From contig CBFGRU010000183.1 of assembly GCA_965651255.1 (NCBI GenBank), positions 1 to 6,401 of the forward strand: 6,401 nucleotides of DNA, read 5' to 3'. A program made the translations under genes and the position numbers. This DNA is from CBFGRU01 sp965651255 (GTDB lineage: Bacteria > Planctomycetota > Phycisphaerae > Phycisphaerales > SM1A02). The notes below the pieces were generated by a model. The model saw nothing but the letters and a program-made list of their open reading frames with translations. It was not told the origin of the DNA and did not search any database. Below are positions 1-5,267 of the stretch, piece after piece (positions within the stretch are counted from its first letter, which is position 1; the number at the start of each line of letters is the position of its first letter).

Positions 1-575
1 TCGTGCGGAGCGAGGTGCGCGAGGTGATTGTCCTTGTACAGCGCTGCGTCATACAGGCCGATGCGGTGCAGCGTGCCCCCGCCGCAGCGCACCGCGAATT
101 TCTCGATGGCCCGCCAGCCGGGCGTCGTTTTGCGTGTGTCACAAATGGCGACGCCAGTGTCACACACCGCCTGAACGAAGCGATGCGTCATCGTGGCGAT
201 GCCGGTGAGGCGATTGATGAGATTCAGGAGTGTGCGTTCGATGAGCAGAATGTCGCGCAGCGATCCTTCGAGCGCGAGACAGTGCTCACCGGGGGCAATC
301 GATTCTCCATCGCGGCGCTGATCCCGGCAGCGAAGCGTGACCGCAAAGCCGCGCAACACCGCGGGGGCGATGCGTTCCGCGACGATGATGCCCGCTTCCC
401 GCGCGCGAACGACCGCGCGGGCGGTGCGCTCCGGCGAAATGATGCTCTCGGTGGTGATGTCGCTGCCGCCGTTCAGGTCTTCGCGCTGCGCGATGGCGAT
501 GATGTCCCCGAGCGCTGCATCAGCGTTCAACTCGCGCCAGAGCGCATCAAGATCAAGCGTGTTCAAATCCTGCAT
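1..575 (-). CDS. nadC: Nicotinate-nucleotide pyrophosphorylase (quinolinate phosphoribosyltransferase), 5' part only
   Basis: NadC converts quinolinate and PRPP to nicotinate mononucleotide, CO2 and pyrophosphate, the step that joins de novo quinolinate synthesis to the common NAD pathway; it is cytosolic. The 191 visible residues open at an ATG (573-575) with an in-frame stop upstream at 606-608. Family signatures are clear: an N-terminal stretch with REDLNGGSDITT (31-42), ERTLLNLINRLTGIAT (113-128) at the entry to the barrel, the PRPP/quinolinate motif DTRKTTPG (146-153), GGGTLHR (165-171) and GLYDAALYKDNH (173-184). The basic residues R148, K149, H170, R171 and K181 match the conserved active-site set. 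Full proteins are usually about 270-300 residues, so roughly the last 100 lie beyond the left edge. No SD precedes the ATG. The gene starts 42 bp after the DUF1697 stop on the same strand, so cotranscription is likely. Identification is very secure. Confidence 0.96.
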   Translation of the reverse strand, partial: MQDLNTLDLDALWRELNADAALGDIIAIAQREDLNGGSDITTESIISPERTARAVVRAREAGIIVAERIAPAVLRGFAVTLRCRDQRRDGESIAPGEHCLALEGSLRDILLIERTLLNLINRLTGIATMTHRFVQAVCDTGVAICDTRKTTPGWRAIEKFAVRCGGGTLHRIGLYDAALYKDNHLAHLAPH

Positions 576-617
576 GGTCGCGTGTGAGGAACGGGAGACA
601 GTGAATCATCAAGCGTA

Positions 618-1199
618 TCACGCATCAGCAGCATCGAGTAGGGCGGCGATCGCGTTCATCGTGCGCCAGTTTCTGGCGGTGGAGGTGAGGCCAAGGGTTG
701 CATCGACGTACTGGTTGGTGATCTTCGTCCGCGCGACGCCGTTGGGGAGATGCAGGTAGATCGCGCGGGGGGTGGCGATGAAGGTATCGCCGGGCGAGCG
801 GTCGGGGTCGAGCTTGGCCAGGGCGGATTTCTTCGCCTGCTCGCTGAGCAGGTACACGTGCAGATGTGCAGGATCAGCCGAAGCGCCCCGCGCGATGAAG
901 GGATTGCGGCGCATGATGGCCCGAAACTCCGCAGCGCGAAACAGGATGACCGGCGTCGACAGGCCGGCTGAACGCTTGATGGAATCCGCAAGGGCCGTCG
1001 CCCAGTCGTGCGTGTGTGCGTGGTCGAGGGTGAATACGGCGTTCCCGCTTTGTATGTACGTCTGCACATCGCGCCCGCCGAGCGACTCGATACGGGCGGT
1101 CAGGTCGCGCATCGGCAGTTTGTTTCGACCGCCGACGTTGATTCCGCGCAGAAGCGCGATGTATCGGCCGGGGGAAGAAGTCGAGGAACGGCTGGCCAT
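618..1199 (-). CDS. DUF1697 family protein, function unknown
   Basis: This 193-residue protein matches the conserved DUF1697 family, whose members are about 180 residues and, as far as I know, lack an established biochemical role. Visible family motifs are YIALLRGINVGGRNKLPM (13-30), TYIQSGNAVF (48-57), the RRNPF block (97-101), HLHVYLL (112-118), and the C-terminal IYLHLPNGVARTKITN (147-162) followed by TSTARNWRTMNAI (172-184). There is no signal peptide or membrane segment, so it should be cytosolic. I chose the ATG at 1197-1199. The longer reading frame back to 1331 would overlap the divergent transporter gene and adds 44 residues of low-complexity spacer translation. No SD precedes this ATG, but TACCAT lies 6 nt upstream of it (see the -10 entry). 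It is the first gene of a probable two-gene unit with nadC; that adjacency alone does not assign a function. Confidence 0.9.
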   Translation of the reverse strand: MASRSSTSSPGRYIALLRGINVGGRNKLPMRDLTARIESLGGRDVQTYIQSGNAVFTLDHAHTHDWATALADSIKRSAGLSTPVILFRAAEFRAIMRRNPFIARGASADPAHLHVYLLSEQAKKSALAKLDPDRSPGDTFIATPRAIYLHLPNGVARTKITNQYVDATLGLTSTARNWRTMNAIAALLDAADA

Positions 1200-1205
1200 G
1201 GCCGC

Positions 1206-1211
1206 ATGGTA
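1206..1211 (-). promoter_or_regulatory. Candidate -10 element of a leaderless DUF1697-nadC transcript
   Basis: On the minus strand TACCAT ends exactly 6 nt before the ATG at 1199. A -10 at this distance would place the first transcribed base at or next to the A of the start codon. No convincing -35 is seen 16-18 bp upstream and no SD is present. The call rests on the same spacing at two other genes in the window, and TACCAT is the weakest match of the three. Confidence 0.3.
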
Positions 1212-1238
1212 CCCATGCGCGAAGGGGCTGCGCTGGGT

Positions 1239-1268
1239 TTGGCGGAGAGGCGGGCGATCGGCTACGGT
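1239..1268 (+). promoter_or_regulatory. Candidate sigma-70-type promoter of the transporter gene
   Basis: TTGGCG (1239-1244) and TACGGT (1263-1268) are separated by 18 bp and each matches 4 of 6 consensus positions. The predicted start near 1275 gives a leader of about 20 nt that includes the SD at 1282-1287. It sits in the divergent spacer and does not overlap the candidate -10 of the opposite gene. Position and geometry are right, but this is inspection only. Confidence 0.4.
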
Positions 1269-1281
1269 CATCCACTCATCC

Positions 1282-1287
1282 AAGGAG
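1282..1287 (+). promoter_or_regulatory. Ribosome binding site of the transporter gene
   Basis: AAGGAG lies 7 nt before the ATG at 1295, a textbook Shine-Dalgarno site that fixes this start. It contrasts with the SD-less divergent gene. Confidence 0.85.
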
Positions 1288-1294
1288 CGCTGCC

Positions 1295-2137
1295 ATGGCC
1301 CGAACCAATGACCTGCACCCGATTGAAGCATCGCTTCTGCATGCGCGGCGCGAGCGGGTGTTCCTCATCTTCGCGGGAATCTTCCTGGGCACGCTGACCA
1401 TGCTGAACATTCTCGGCATCTCGCGATTCATCAAACTGTTTCAGATCGGCGAAGGCGATACGCCCTGGGTCTTCGCGGTGGCGGTGGGGGTGCTGCCCTA
1501 TCCGGTGACCTTCCTCTGCACCGATTTCATCAGCGAGTTCTACGGCCGGCGTCGGGCGAACTGGGTCGTGCTCGTCGGGCTGGTGCTGAACCTCTGGGTC
1601 ATCTTCATGTTGTGGCTGGGCACCACGCTGCCGGGATTCGAGACGATCGATCCGGCGACGGGCCTCCCGGTGAAGGATGCCGCCGGTCGTCTGCCGGTTC
1701 TCTTTGAAGTCAAGACACTCGCGTTCGGCGCGGTGACGGCATCGATGATCGCGTACCTTGCAGCGCAGCTCTGCGATGTCTACGTCTTTCACTTCTGGAA
1801 GAAACTGACGAAGGGCAAGCATCTCTGGCTGCGGAACAACGGCTCAACGCTCATCAGCCAACTCGTGGATACGACGGCCGTGATTCTCATCACCCATTTC
1901 TGGGCGCAGGCGCTTCCACTTCCGCCGGAAGGGCGGTCGCTCTTCTGGCATCTCGCGCTTTTCATCATTACCGGCTACGCATTCAAAGCGACGTGCGCAC
2001 TGGTGGATACGATTCCATTTTACATTGGGGTCAAGTATCTCAGCGTGTACCTGCAGATCGACCCGACCATCGAGCACCGCGCCGATGTCGAGGAACTCTC
2101 GCTGGACGATGCAAGTGATGGCGACCCGATGCGGTAA
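1295..2137 (+). CDS. yhhQ: Queuosine precursor transporter, YhhQ/VUT family (COG1738)
   Basis: This 280-residue inner-membrane protein has about six hydrophobic segments (roughly 22-42, 57-78, 88-109, 143-165, 186-205 and 217-246). It carries the hallmarks of the YhhQ/VUT family: PVTFLCTDFISEFYG (70-84), QLCDVYVFHFWKKLT (158-172), WLRNNGST (178-185) and QLVDT (189-193). The E. coli relative imports 7-deazaguanine precursors such as preQ0 for queuosine in tRNA; other members may prefer preQ1 or queuine, and the substrate cannot be read from this sequence. It is longer than the roughly 220 residues of the E. coli protein. The excess is a basic N-terminal extension (1-21), a polar loop between segments 3 and 4 (about 110-140) and an acidic tail (from about 264). 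The start is set by a strong SD. No other queuosine gene is in the window, which fits a salvage role without proving it. Confidence 0.92.
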   Translation: MARTNDLHPIEASLLHARRERVFLIFAGIFLGTLTMLNILGISRFIKLFQIGEGDTPWVFAVAVGVLPYPVTFLCTDFISEFYGRRRANWVVLVGLVLNLWVIFMLWLGTTLPGFETIDPATGLPVKDAAGRLPVLFEVKTLAFGAVTASMIAYLAAQLCDVYVFHFWKKLTKGKHLWLRNNGSTLISQLVDTTAVILITHFWAQALPLPPEGRSLFWHLALFIITGYAFKATCALVDTIPFYIGVKYLSVYLQIDPTIEHRADVEELSLDDASDGDPMR

Positions 2138-2232
2138 TCGATCGCGGCGCGGAATCGTGGCCTGCGTGGCTGAATCGACGAATCGGACGGCAAGCTGCTT
2201 GTCTATCTTCTCGTGAACCGTTCATTTCGCGT

Positions 2233-2247
2233 CAATTCGCCGAATTG
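2233..2247. promoter_or_regulatory. Perfect 7-1-7 palindrome, possible operator
   Basis: CAATTCG and CGAATTG flank a single central C, giving perfect dyad symmetry about 90 bp before the secreted protein gene. It is AT-richer than its surroundings and has no T-run after it, so it looks more like a protein-binding site than a terminator. No known operator is recognised. Confidence 0.3.
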
Positions 2248-2326
2248 GGGATGGCACAATCGACCTCGCGCGGTATCGTGCAACGAGCCGGAGAGCCACC
2301 CGGCCAATCTGAGGAACTCTTGTAAG

Positions 2327-2331
2327 AGGAG
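2327..2331 (+). promoter_or_regulatory. Ribosome binding site of the secreted protein gene
   Basis: AGGAG sits 7 nt before the ATG at 2339, within a purine-rich run (2324-2336). It fixes the start directly ahead of the signal peptide and rules out the longer frame. Confidence 0.85.
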
Positions 2332-2338
2332 AAGGACA

Positions 2339-2965
2339 ATGGGAAAACTGTGTATCGGAAGCGCCGTGCTGGCAACCGGAATGTTGCTCTCGACGGCGGC
2401 CATGGCGGATGGCATCATGTTTCCGCTGGAAGCGGACAGCGGTGATGATCCGCTGACGCTGTTCAGCCAGAATTCAAATGACGGCTACAGCGGATTCCGC
2501 GGCGTCATTTTTCAGGCCAATGAGGATGTCTCAATCAACGGCGCCTATCTCTGGACGAAGTCGCTCAATGGGTTGGCGGCCACGTTCGAGTTGTACACGC
2601 TCGCGGTGACCGAAGGGAACGTGCTCGATGGCGCAACGCTTGAGAGAACATCCAACTACCTGTTGCAGGGCGATATCGGCTTTCACGGCGGAAAGTTTGA
2701 TGCGTTCGACCTCATCGCCGGGCGCAACTACCTGATTCGCGTCGGGTACACGCAGCCGGCCGATGAGAACTGGTTCTTCGCGTTTGATCAGGGCAGTGAA
2801 GATCCGCTGGATCTCGGCCCGATCACGATCATCGACGGTACCGCAAGCGGCAGTTCCGGGAACACCGTGACGCCGTTCATGTCATTGCAGATCGTCCCCG
2901 CACCGGGCGCGATGGCGCTCCTGGGTCTGGCTGCGGTCGTCGGTCGTCGGCGCCGCCGCGCGTAA
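2339..2965 (+). CDS. Secreted protein with PEP-CTERM-like (PAPGA type) C-terminal sorting signal
   Basis: This 208-residue exported protein has a Sec signal peptide (about 1-23, hydrophobic core 6-20, likely cleavage after AMA at 21-23). The mature middle (24-185) is polar and acidic, rich in Asp, Asn, Gly and aromatics, with alternating hydrophobic patterns typical of a beta-sandwich; examples are GFRGVIFQA (52-60) and AATFELYTLAV (80-90). I do not recognise a named domain. The tail has the three parts of a PEP-CTERM-type signal: VPAPGA (186-191), a short hydrophobic stretch (191-202) and RRRRR (203-207). Known substrates of this kind are handled by exosortase-family membrane proteases and end up at the surface or in extracellular matrix; none is encoded here. 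There is no lipobox, and the only cysteine (C5) lies in the signal peptide. The gene is probably monocistronic, with an SD in front and a terminator behind. Localisation class is fairly sure; molecular role is unknown. Confidence 0.85.
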   Translation: MGKLCIGSAVLATGMLLSTAAMADGIMFPLEADSGDDPLTLFSQNSNDGYSGFRGVIFQANEDVSINGAYLWTKSLNGLAATFELYTLAVTEGNVLDGATLERTSNYLLQGDIGFHGGKFDAFDLIAGRNYLIRVGYTQPADENWFFAFDQGSEDPLDLGPITIIDGTASGSSGNTVTPFMSLQIVPAPGAMALLGLAAVVGRRRRRA

Positions 2966-2980
2966 GGCACGCCCCGCCCG

Positions 2981-2998
2981 ATCGCCTGTGCAGGCGAT
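2981..2998. repeat. Short inverted repeat ahead of the terminator
   Basis: ATCGCCTG and CAGGCGAT flank TG, giving 8-bp complementary arms. As RNA only about 6-7 pairs could form around the tight loop. It lies 15 bp after the secreted protein stop and before the main terminator, with no T-run, so it may be an accessory 3' hairpin or a chance palindrome. Confidence 0.4.
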
Positions 2999-3021
2999 TG
3001 TGATGTCAAAGCAGCAAGAAC

Positions 3022-3059
3022 ACGAGCCGCGCCCGACCTGGGGCGCGGCTCGTTTCATT
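3022..3059. terminator. Bidirectional intrinsic terminator between convergent genes
   Basis: A perfect 13-bp GC-rich stem (3022-3034 with 3041-3053) closes a 6-nt loop (GACCTG). On the plus strand it is followed by a short T-rich stretch (TTTCATT, from 3053). On the minus strand the bases after the stem read TTCTTG. The element lies between the ends of the secreted protein gene (2965) and the protease gene (3088), so it can serve both. The T-tracts are interrupted, but stem strength and position make the call good. Confidence 0.85.
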
Positions 3060-3087
3060 CACACGTGCATCGTACACCGCGGTGGAA

Positions 3088-4623
3088 TCAGTTCCTGAAG
3101 AAGAGGTACCGCGTGACCCCGCCCGAGGCGATCATCAGGCGCACGCCCTTTTCGGGCGACTGTTCCTTCATCGCCGCGGTGAAGTCTTCAACGCTGCGGA
3201 TCGGCGTCGTGCCGACTTCGAGGATGAGATCGCCCGGCCGAAGTCCAAGGCGGGAGGCGATCGACCCGCGTTCGACCGCGGTCACAACGACGCCCGGCGC
3301 CTCGGGGTCGAGCTGAAACGCCTGCGCGGTTTCGGGAGTGAGCGGTTCGATGACCGCGCCCAGTTCTGTTTCAACCCTCGGCTGGGGCGCGGGCTGGCCG
3401 GGACGCACACCGCCCGACCGCTCGGCGAGTTGCTGCATCGTCGGTCGCTGCGCAAGCGTGACGGTGAGGTCCTTCTCACCTTCCTGCTGGCGGAAGATTC
3501 GCACGTTCACCTTTCGGCCCGGGTTGATGATGGCAATGGTGTTGCGCATGGAGGCGAGGTCGGTCACGATTCGACCATCGACCGACTGCACAATGTCGCC
3601 GGGCTTGATGCCTGCTTCGGCGGCGGGGCTGTTGGGCTCCACGTAGGCGATGAGCACCCCGTGCCGCGCGTCGTAGCCGAACGACCGGGCGAGCCCTTCA
3701 TCCAGCGGCTGCATCTGCACCCCGAGGTAGCCGCGTTCGACCGAGCCGTTCTCGATGATGCTGTCGTAGACGCTTTGCACCATGTCGCCGGGAATGGCGA
3801 AGCCGATGCCGATGGAACCGCCCGTCTGGGTGGTGATGGCGGTGTTGATGCCGATGACTTTGCCTTCGAGATTCACGAGCGGACCGCCGGAGTTGCCGGG
3901 GTTGATGGCCGCGTCGGTCTGAATGAAGTTCTCGTAGAGCGCGAGGCCCATGTTGCGTCGGCCGGTGGCGCTGATGATGCCGGCCGTCACCGTCTGTTCG
4001 AGACCGAACGGCGTACCGACCGCAATGACCCATTCGCCCACTTCGAGGTTCGAGGTATCGCCCCATCGGGCCGCGGTGAATGAACCTTCCGCGACGCGAA
4101 TGACCGCGAGATCGGTTTCCGGATCGGTGCCGATGACTTCGGCCTCGTACTCCGAACCATCCTGCAGGGTGATGCGAACCGCATCGGCGTTGGCGACGAC
4201 GTGATTGTTCGTCACGATGTAGCCATCTTCGCGAATGATGACCCCCGTTCCGTCAGCGCGGGCCTCGCGCTGGGGCGGCTGCTGATCGCGGAGCGCGGGG
4301 GGCATTTCATCACCAAAGAACCGACGGAAGAAATCATCATCAAACATCGGTGAACGCATCGCCTGCCGCGGCTGGACGGTGCGCGTTGCGGTCACCCGCA
4401 CGACGGACGGGGCGATGGTCTTGGCTGCGTACTTGAAGGCGTCGGAGAGTCGATACGCCTGACGCAGTGGTTCCTGCACATCGGCGGGAACATCCTGCAG
4501 TGTGGTTGCGGGGGAAGTGTTCGGCCCGGCCAGCACCGAACCGAGTGAGTATCCAAGCAGCGGGAGGGTCAGGATCCCCGCCGCCAACGTCGCTCGAAAG
4601 ACAGTCAAACCGGTAGTAGCCAT
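3088..4623 (-). CDS. degP: Do/HtrA family periplasmic serine endoprotease with two PDZ domains
   Basis: This 511-residue envelope protease/chaperone belongs to the DegP/DegQ group, which degrades or refolds misfolded exported proteins. An N-terminal signal sequence or anchor spans about 8-32, with possible cleavage after VLA (30-32). The trypsin-like domain spans about 65-292. The catalytic triad is complete: H141 in TNNHVV, D171 in ETDLAVI and S245 in GNSGGP. A Phe-rich LA-type loop (DDDFFRRFFGDE, 95-106) precedes it. PDZ1 is about 298-390, with the peptide-binding entry RGYLGVQM (297-304). A Pro-rich linker (about 391-418) leads to PDZ2 (about 420-508). Length and order match two-PDZ Do proteases; degP versus degQ cannot be decided here. 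I chose the ATG at 4621-4623 because a strong SD lies 8 nt upstream and the signal sequence begins there; the longer frame to 4701 starts inside the leader. The gene stands alone. Confidence 0.96.
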   Translation of the reverse strand: MATTGLTVFRATLAAGILTLPLLGYSLGSVLAGPNTSPATTLQDVPADVQEPLRQAYRLSDAFKYAAKTIAPSVVRVTATRTVQPRQAMRSPMFDDDFFRRFFGDEMPPALRDQQPPQREARADGTGVIIREDGYIVTNNHVVANADAVRITLQDGSEYEAEVIGTDPETDLAVIRVAEGSFTAARWGDTSNLEVGEWVIAVGTPFGLEQTVTAGIISATGRRNMGLALYENFIQTDAAINPGNSGGPLVNLEGKVIGINTAITTQTGGSIGIGFAIPGDMVQSVYDSIIENGSVERGYLGVQMQPLDEGLARSFGYDARHGVLIAYVEPNSPAAEAGIKPGDIVQSVDGRIVTDLASMRNTIAIINPGRKVNVRIFRQQEGEKDLTVTLAQRPTMQQLAERSGGVRPGQPAPQPRVETELGAVIEPLTPETAQAFQLDPEAPGVVVTAVERGSIASRLGLRPGDLILEVGTTPIRSVEDFTAAMKEQSPEKGVRLMIASGGVTRYLFFRN

Positions 4624-4631
4624 GCAGAATA

Positions 4632-4636
4632 CTCCT
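4632..4636 (-). promoter_or_regulatory. Ribosome binding site of the protease gene
   Basis: On the minus strand AGGAG, within AGGAAGGAGT (4631-4640), lies 8 nt before the ATG at 4623. It decides this start over the upstream in-frame ATG at 4701. Confidence 0.85.
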
Positions 4637-4655
4637 TCCTGATCAATCGACAGTT

Positions 4656-4694
4656 CGGTCCGCCCGCCTCTTCCAGGAATTCGGGCGGCGACCG
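4656..4694 (-). promoter_or_regulatory. Hairpin in the protease mRNA leader
   Basis: The arms 4656-4666 and 4682-4694 pair over 11 bp, interrupted only by a 2-nt bulge (4688-4689). The 15-nt loop itself contains TTCC/GGAA. In the protease transcript this strong GC-rich hairpin would end about 20 nt before the SD. There is no T-run after it on either strand, so it is not an ordinary terminator. It could affect mRNA stability or translation; that role is inference. Confidence 0.45.
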
Positions 4695-4713
4695 GAAACA
4701 TCTGGGCCGTCTA

Positions 4714-4743
4714 ACTCTACGAACGACGCAAACGAAGGTTCAA
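4714..4743 (-). promoter_or_regulatory. Candidate sigma-70-type promoter of the protease gene
   Basis: On the minus strand TTGAAC (4738-4743) and TAGAGT (4714-4719) are 18 bp apart and each matches 4 of 6 consensus positions. The predicted start near 4707 gives a leader of about 84 nt containing the hairpin and the SD. I see no clear sigma-E/ECF-type GAACTT motif, although HtrA genes are often stress-induced elsewhere. Confidence 0.4.
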
Positions 4744-4769
4744 TTCCGGCCTGATTCGGGCGATCGCGG

Positions 4770-4775
4770 TACAGT
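4770..4775 (+). promoter_or_regulatory. Candidate -10 element of a leaderless HIT gene transcript
   Basis: TACAGT ends exactly 6 nt before the ATG at 4782, so a transcript would begin at or near the start codon. No good -35 is seen at 16-18 bp. GAGGG at 4776-4780 resembles an SD but sits only 1-2 nt from the ATG, too close to work normally. The identical hexamer at identical spacing precedes corA. Confidence 0.4.
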
Positions 4776-4781
4776 GAGGGC

Positions 4782-5234
4782 ATGACTGCCTCAGGTGAAA
4801 CTATCTTTGATCGGATTCTGTGTGGCGAGATTCCATGTCACCGCGTGTATGAGGATGAGCGGGTCCTCGCGTTTCTCGACATCGGCCCGCTCAGCCGCGG
4901 GCATACCTTGGTGATTCCGAAGGAACGGGCGGCCTGTTTCCACGAGCTTTCCGATGAGTCGGCCGCGGCCCTCGGGCGCGTACTGCCGCGCCTCTGCCGT
5001 GCGGTGATGAAGGCGACCGGCGCCACCGCGTACAACCTGCTGCAGAACAACGGAAGCGCCGCCCATCAGGCGGTGTTCCATGTGCATGTTCATATCATTC
5101 CGAGGTTTGAAGATCGAGTGGCGGAAGGTGGCGCGGGACTGGGGCTGCAATGGAACGCCGGTCGTCTGGATGATGCGACCGCGCGCGAGTTGGTGGAATC
5201 GATCCGCCAGCATCTGGATGAGAACGCGGAGTAA
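4782..5234 (+). CDS. HIT family (histidine triad) nucleotide hydrolase/transferase
   Basis: This 150-residue cytosolic protein spans a full HIT domain, of usual length for Hint-like enzymes that cleave nucleoside phosphoramidates or related adenosine nucleotides. The opening IFDRILCGEIPCHRVYED (8-25) and GHTLVIPK (40-47) match the family. LLQNNGSAAHQAVFHVHVHIIPR (86-108) carries the triad H100-x-H102-x-H104; by analogy with Hint1, H102 is the nucleophile that becomes nucleotidylated. Hint-like versus another HIT branch (for example Ap4A-active forms) cannot be settled by eye. The CxxC zinc pair found near the N-terminus of some HIT proteins is absent here. The start is the first ATG in frame; translation initiation lacks a well-spaced SD. 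The gene is divergent from the protease and in the same frame as corA, which begins 33 bp later, so the two may be cotranscribed. Confidence 0.94.
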   Translation: MTASGETIFDRILCGEIPCHRVYEDERVLAFLDIGPLSRGHTLVIPKERAACFHELSDESAAALGRVLPRLCRAVMKATGATAYNLLQNNGSAAHQAVFHVHVHIIPRFEDRVAEGGAGLGLQWNAGRLDDATARELVESIRQHLDENAE

Positions 5235-5255
5235 CCCCGCTCGCCGAGCGATGGA

Positions 5256-5261
5256 TACAGT
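5256..5261 (+). promoter_or_regulatory. Candidate -10 element of a leaderless corA transcript
   Basis: TACAGT ends exactly 6 nt before the corA ATG at 5268, as in front of the HIT gene. There is no SD and no clear -35. It lies inside the 33-bp HIT-corA spacer, so corA may have its own start site as well as readthrough from the HIT gene. Confidence 0.4.
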
Positions 5262-5267
5262 GTTTCG

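Larger units (their letters stand above)
2138..2338. other. Intergenic region between the transporter and the secreted protein gene
   Basis: This 201-bp gap has no credible gene. An open frame from 2213 runs into the secreted protein, but its 42 extra residues would bury the signal peptide and bypass the SD. The gap holds a 15-bp palindrome (2233-2247) and the SD of the next gene at its right end. I found no clear terminator for the transporter and no convincing -35/-10 pair; TATCGT at 2274-2279 resembles a -10 but has no partner at 16-18 bp. Confidence 0.6.

Noticed and set aside
3..587. 194-codon plus-strand open frame at the left edge
   Set aside because: It is the complement of nadC, whose motifs are clear on the minus strand; the plus-strand product has no recognisable family features.
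1200..1331. 44-residue N-terminal extension of the DUF1697 protein
   Set aside because: It would overlap the first codons and SD of the divergent transporter, adds no family sequence, and homology begins just after the ATG at 1199.
1268..1822. 184-codon minus-strand open frame opposite the transporter
   Set aside because: Antisense to a well-supported membrane protein gene, and its product is full of charged and His/Gln residues with no family motif.
2245..2270. TGGCAC at 2252-2257 as a sigma-54 promoter
   Set aside because: The downstream half (TTGC-like) is missing at the required spacing; ACCTC is found instead.
2213..2338. 42-residue N-terminal extension of the secreted protein
   Set aside because: It would place polar sequence before the signal peptide and ignore the strong SD spaced 7 nt from ATG 2339.
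3082..4083. 333-codon plus-strand open frame opposite the protease gene
   Set aside because: It lies wholly antisense to a clearly identified HtrA gene with an intact catalytic triad. The product is rich in Arg, Asp, Gly and His with no recognisable domain, typical of a shadow frame in GC-rich DNA.
646..4767. Two copies of GCGATCGC (646-653 and 4760-4767), the HIP1 octamer abundant in cyanobacteria
   Set aside because: Two copies in 6.4 kb of GC-rich DNA is not striking. One is inside a coding region, and the other evidence points away from cyanobacteria.
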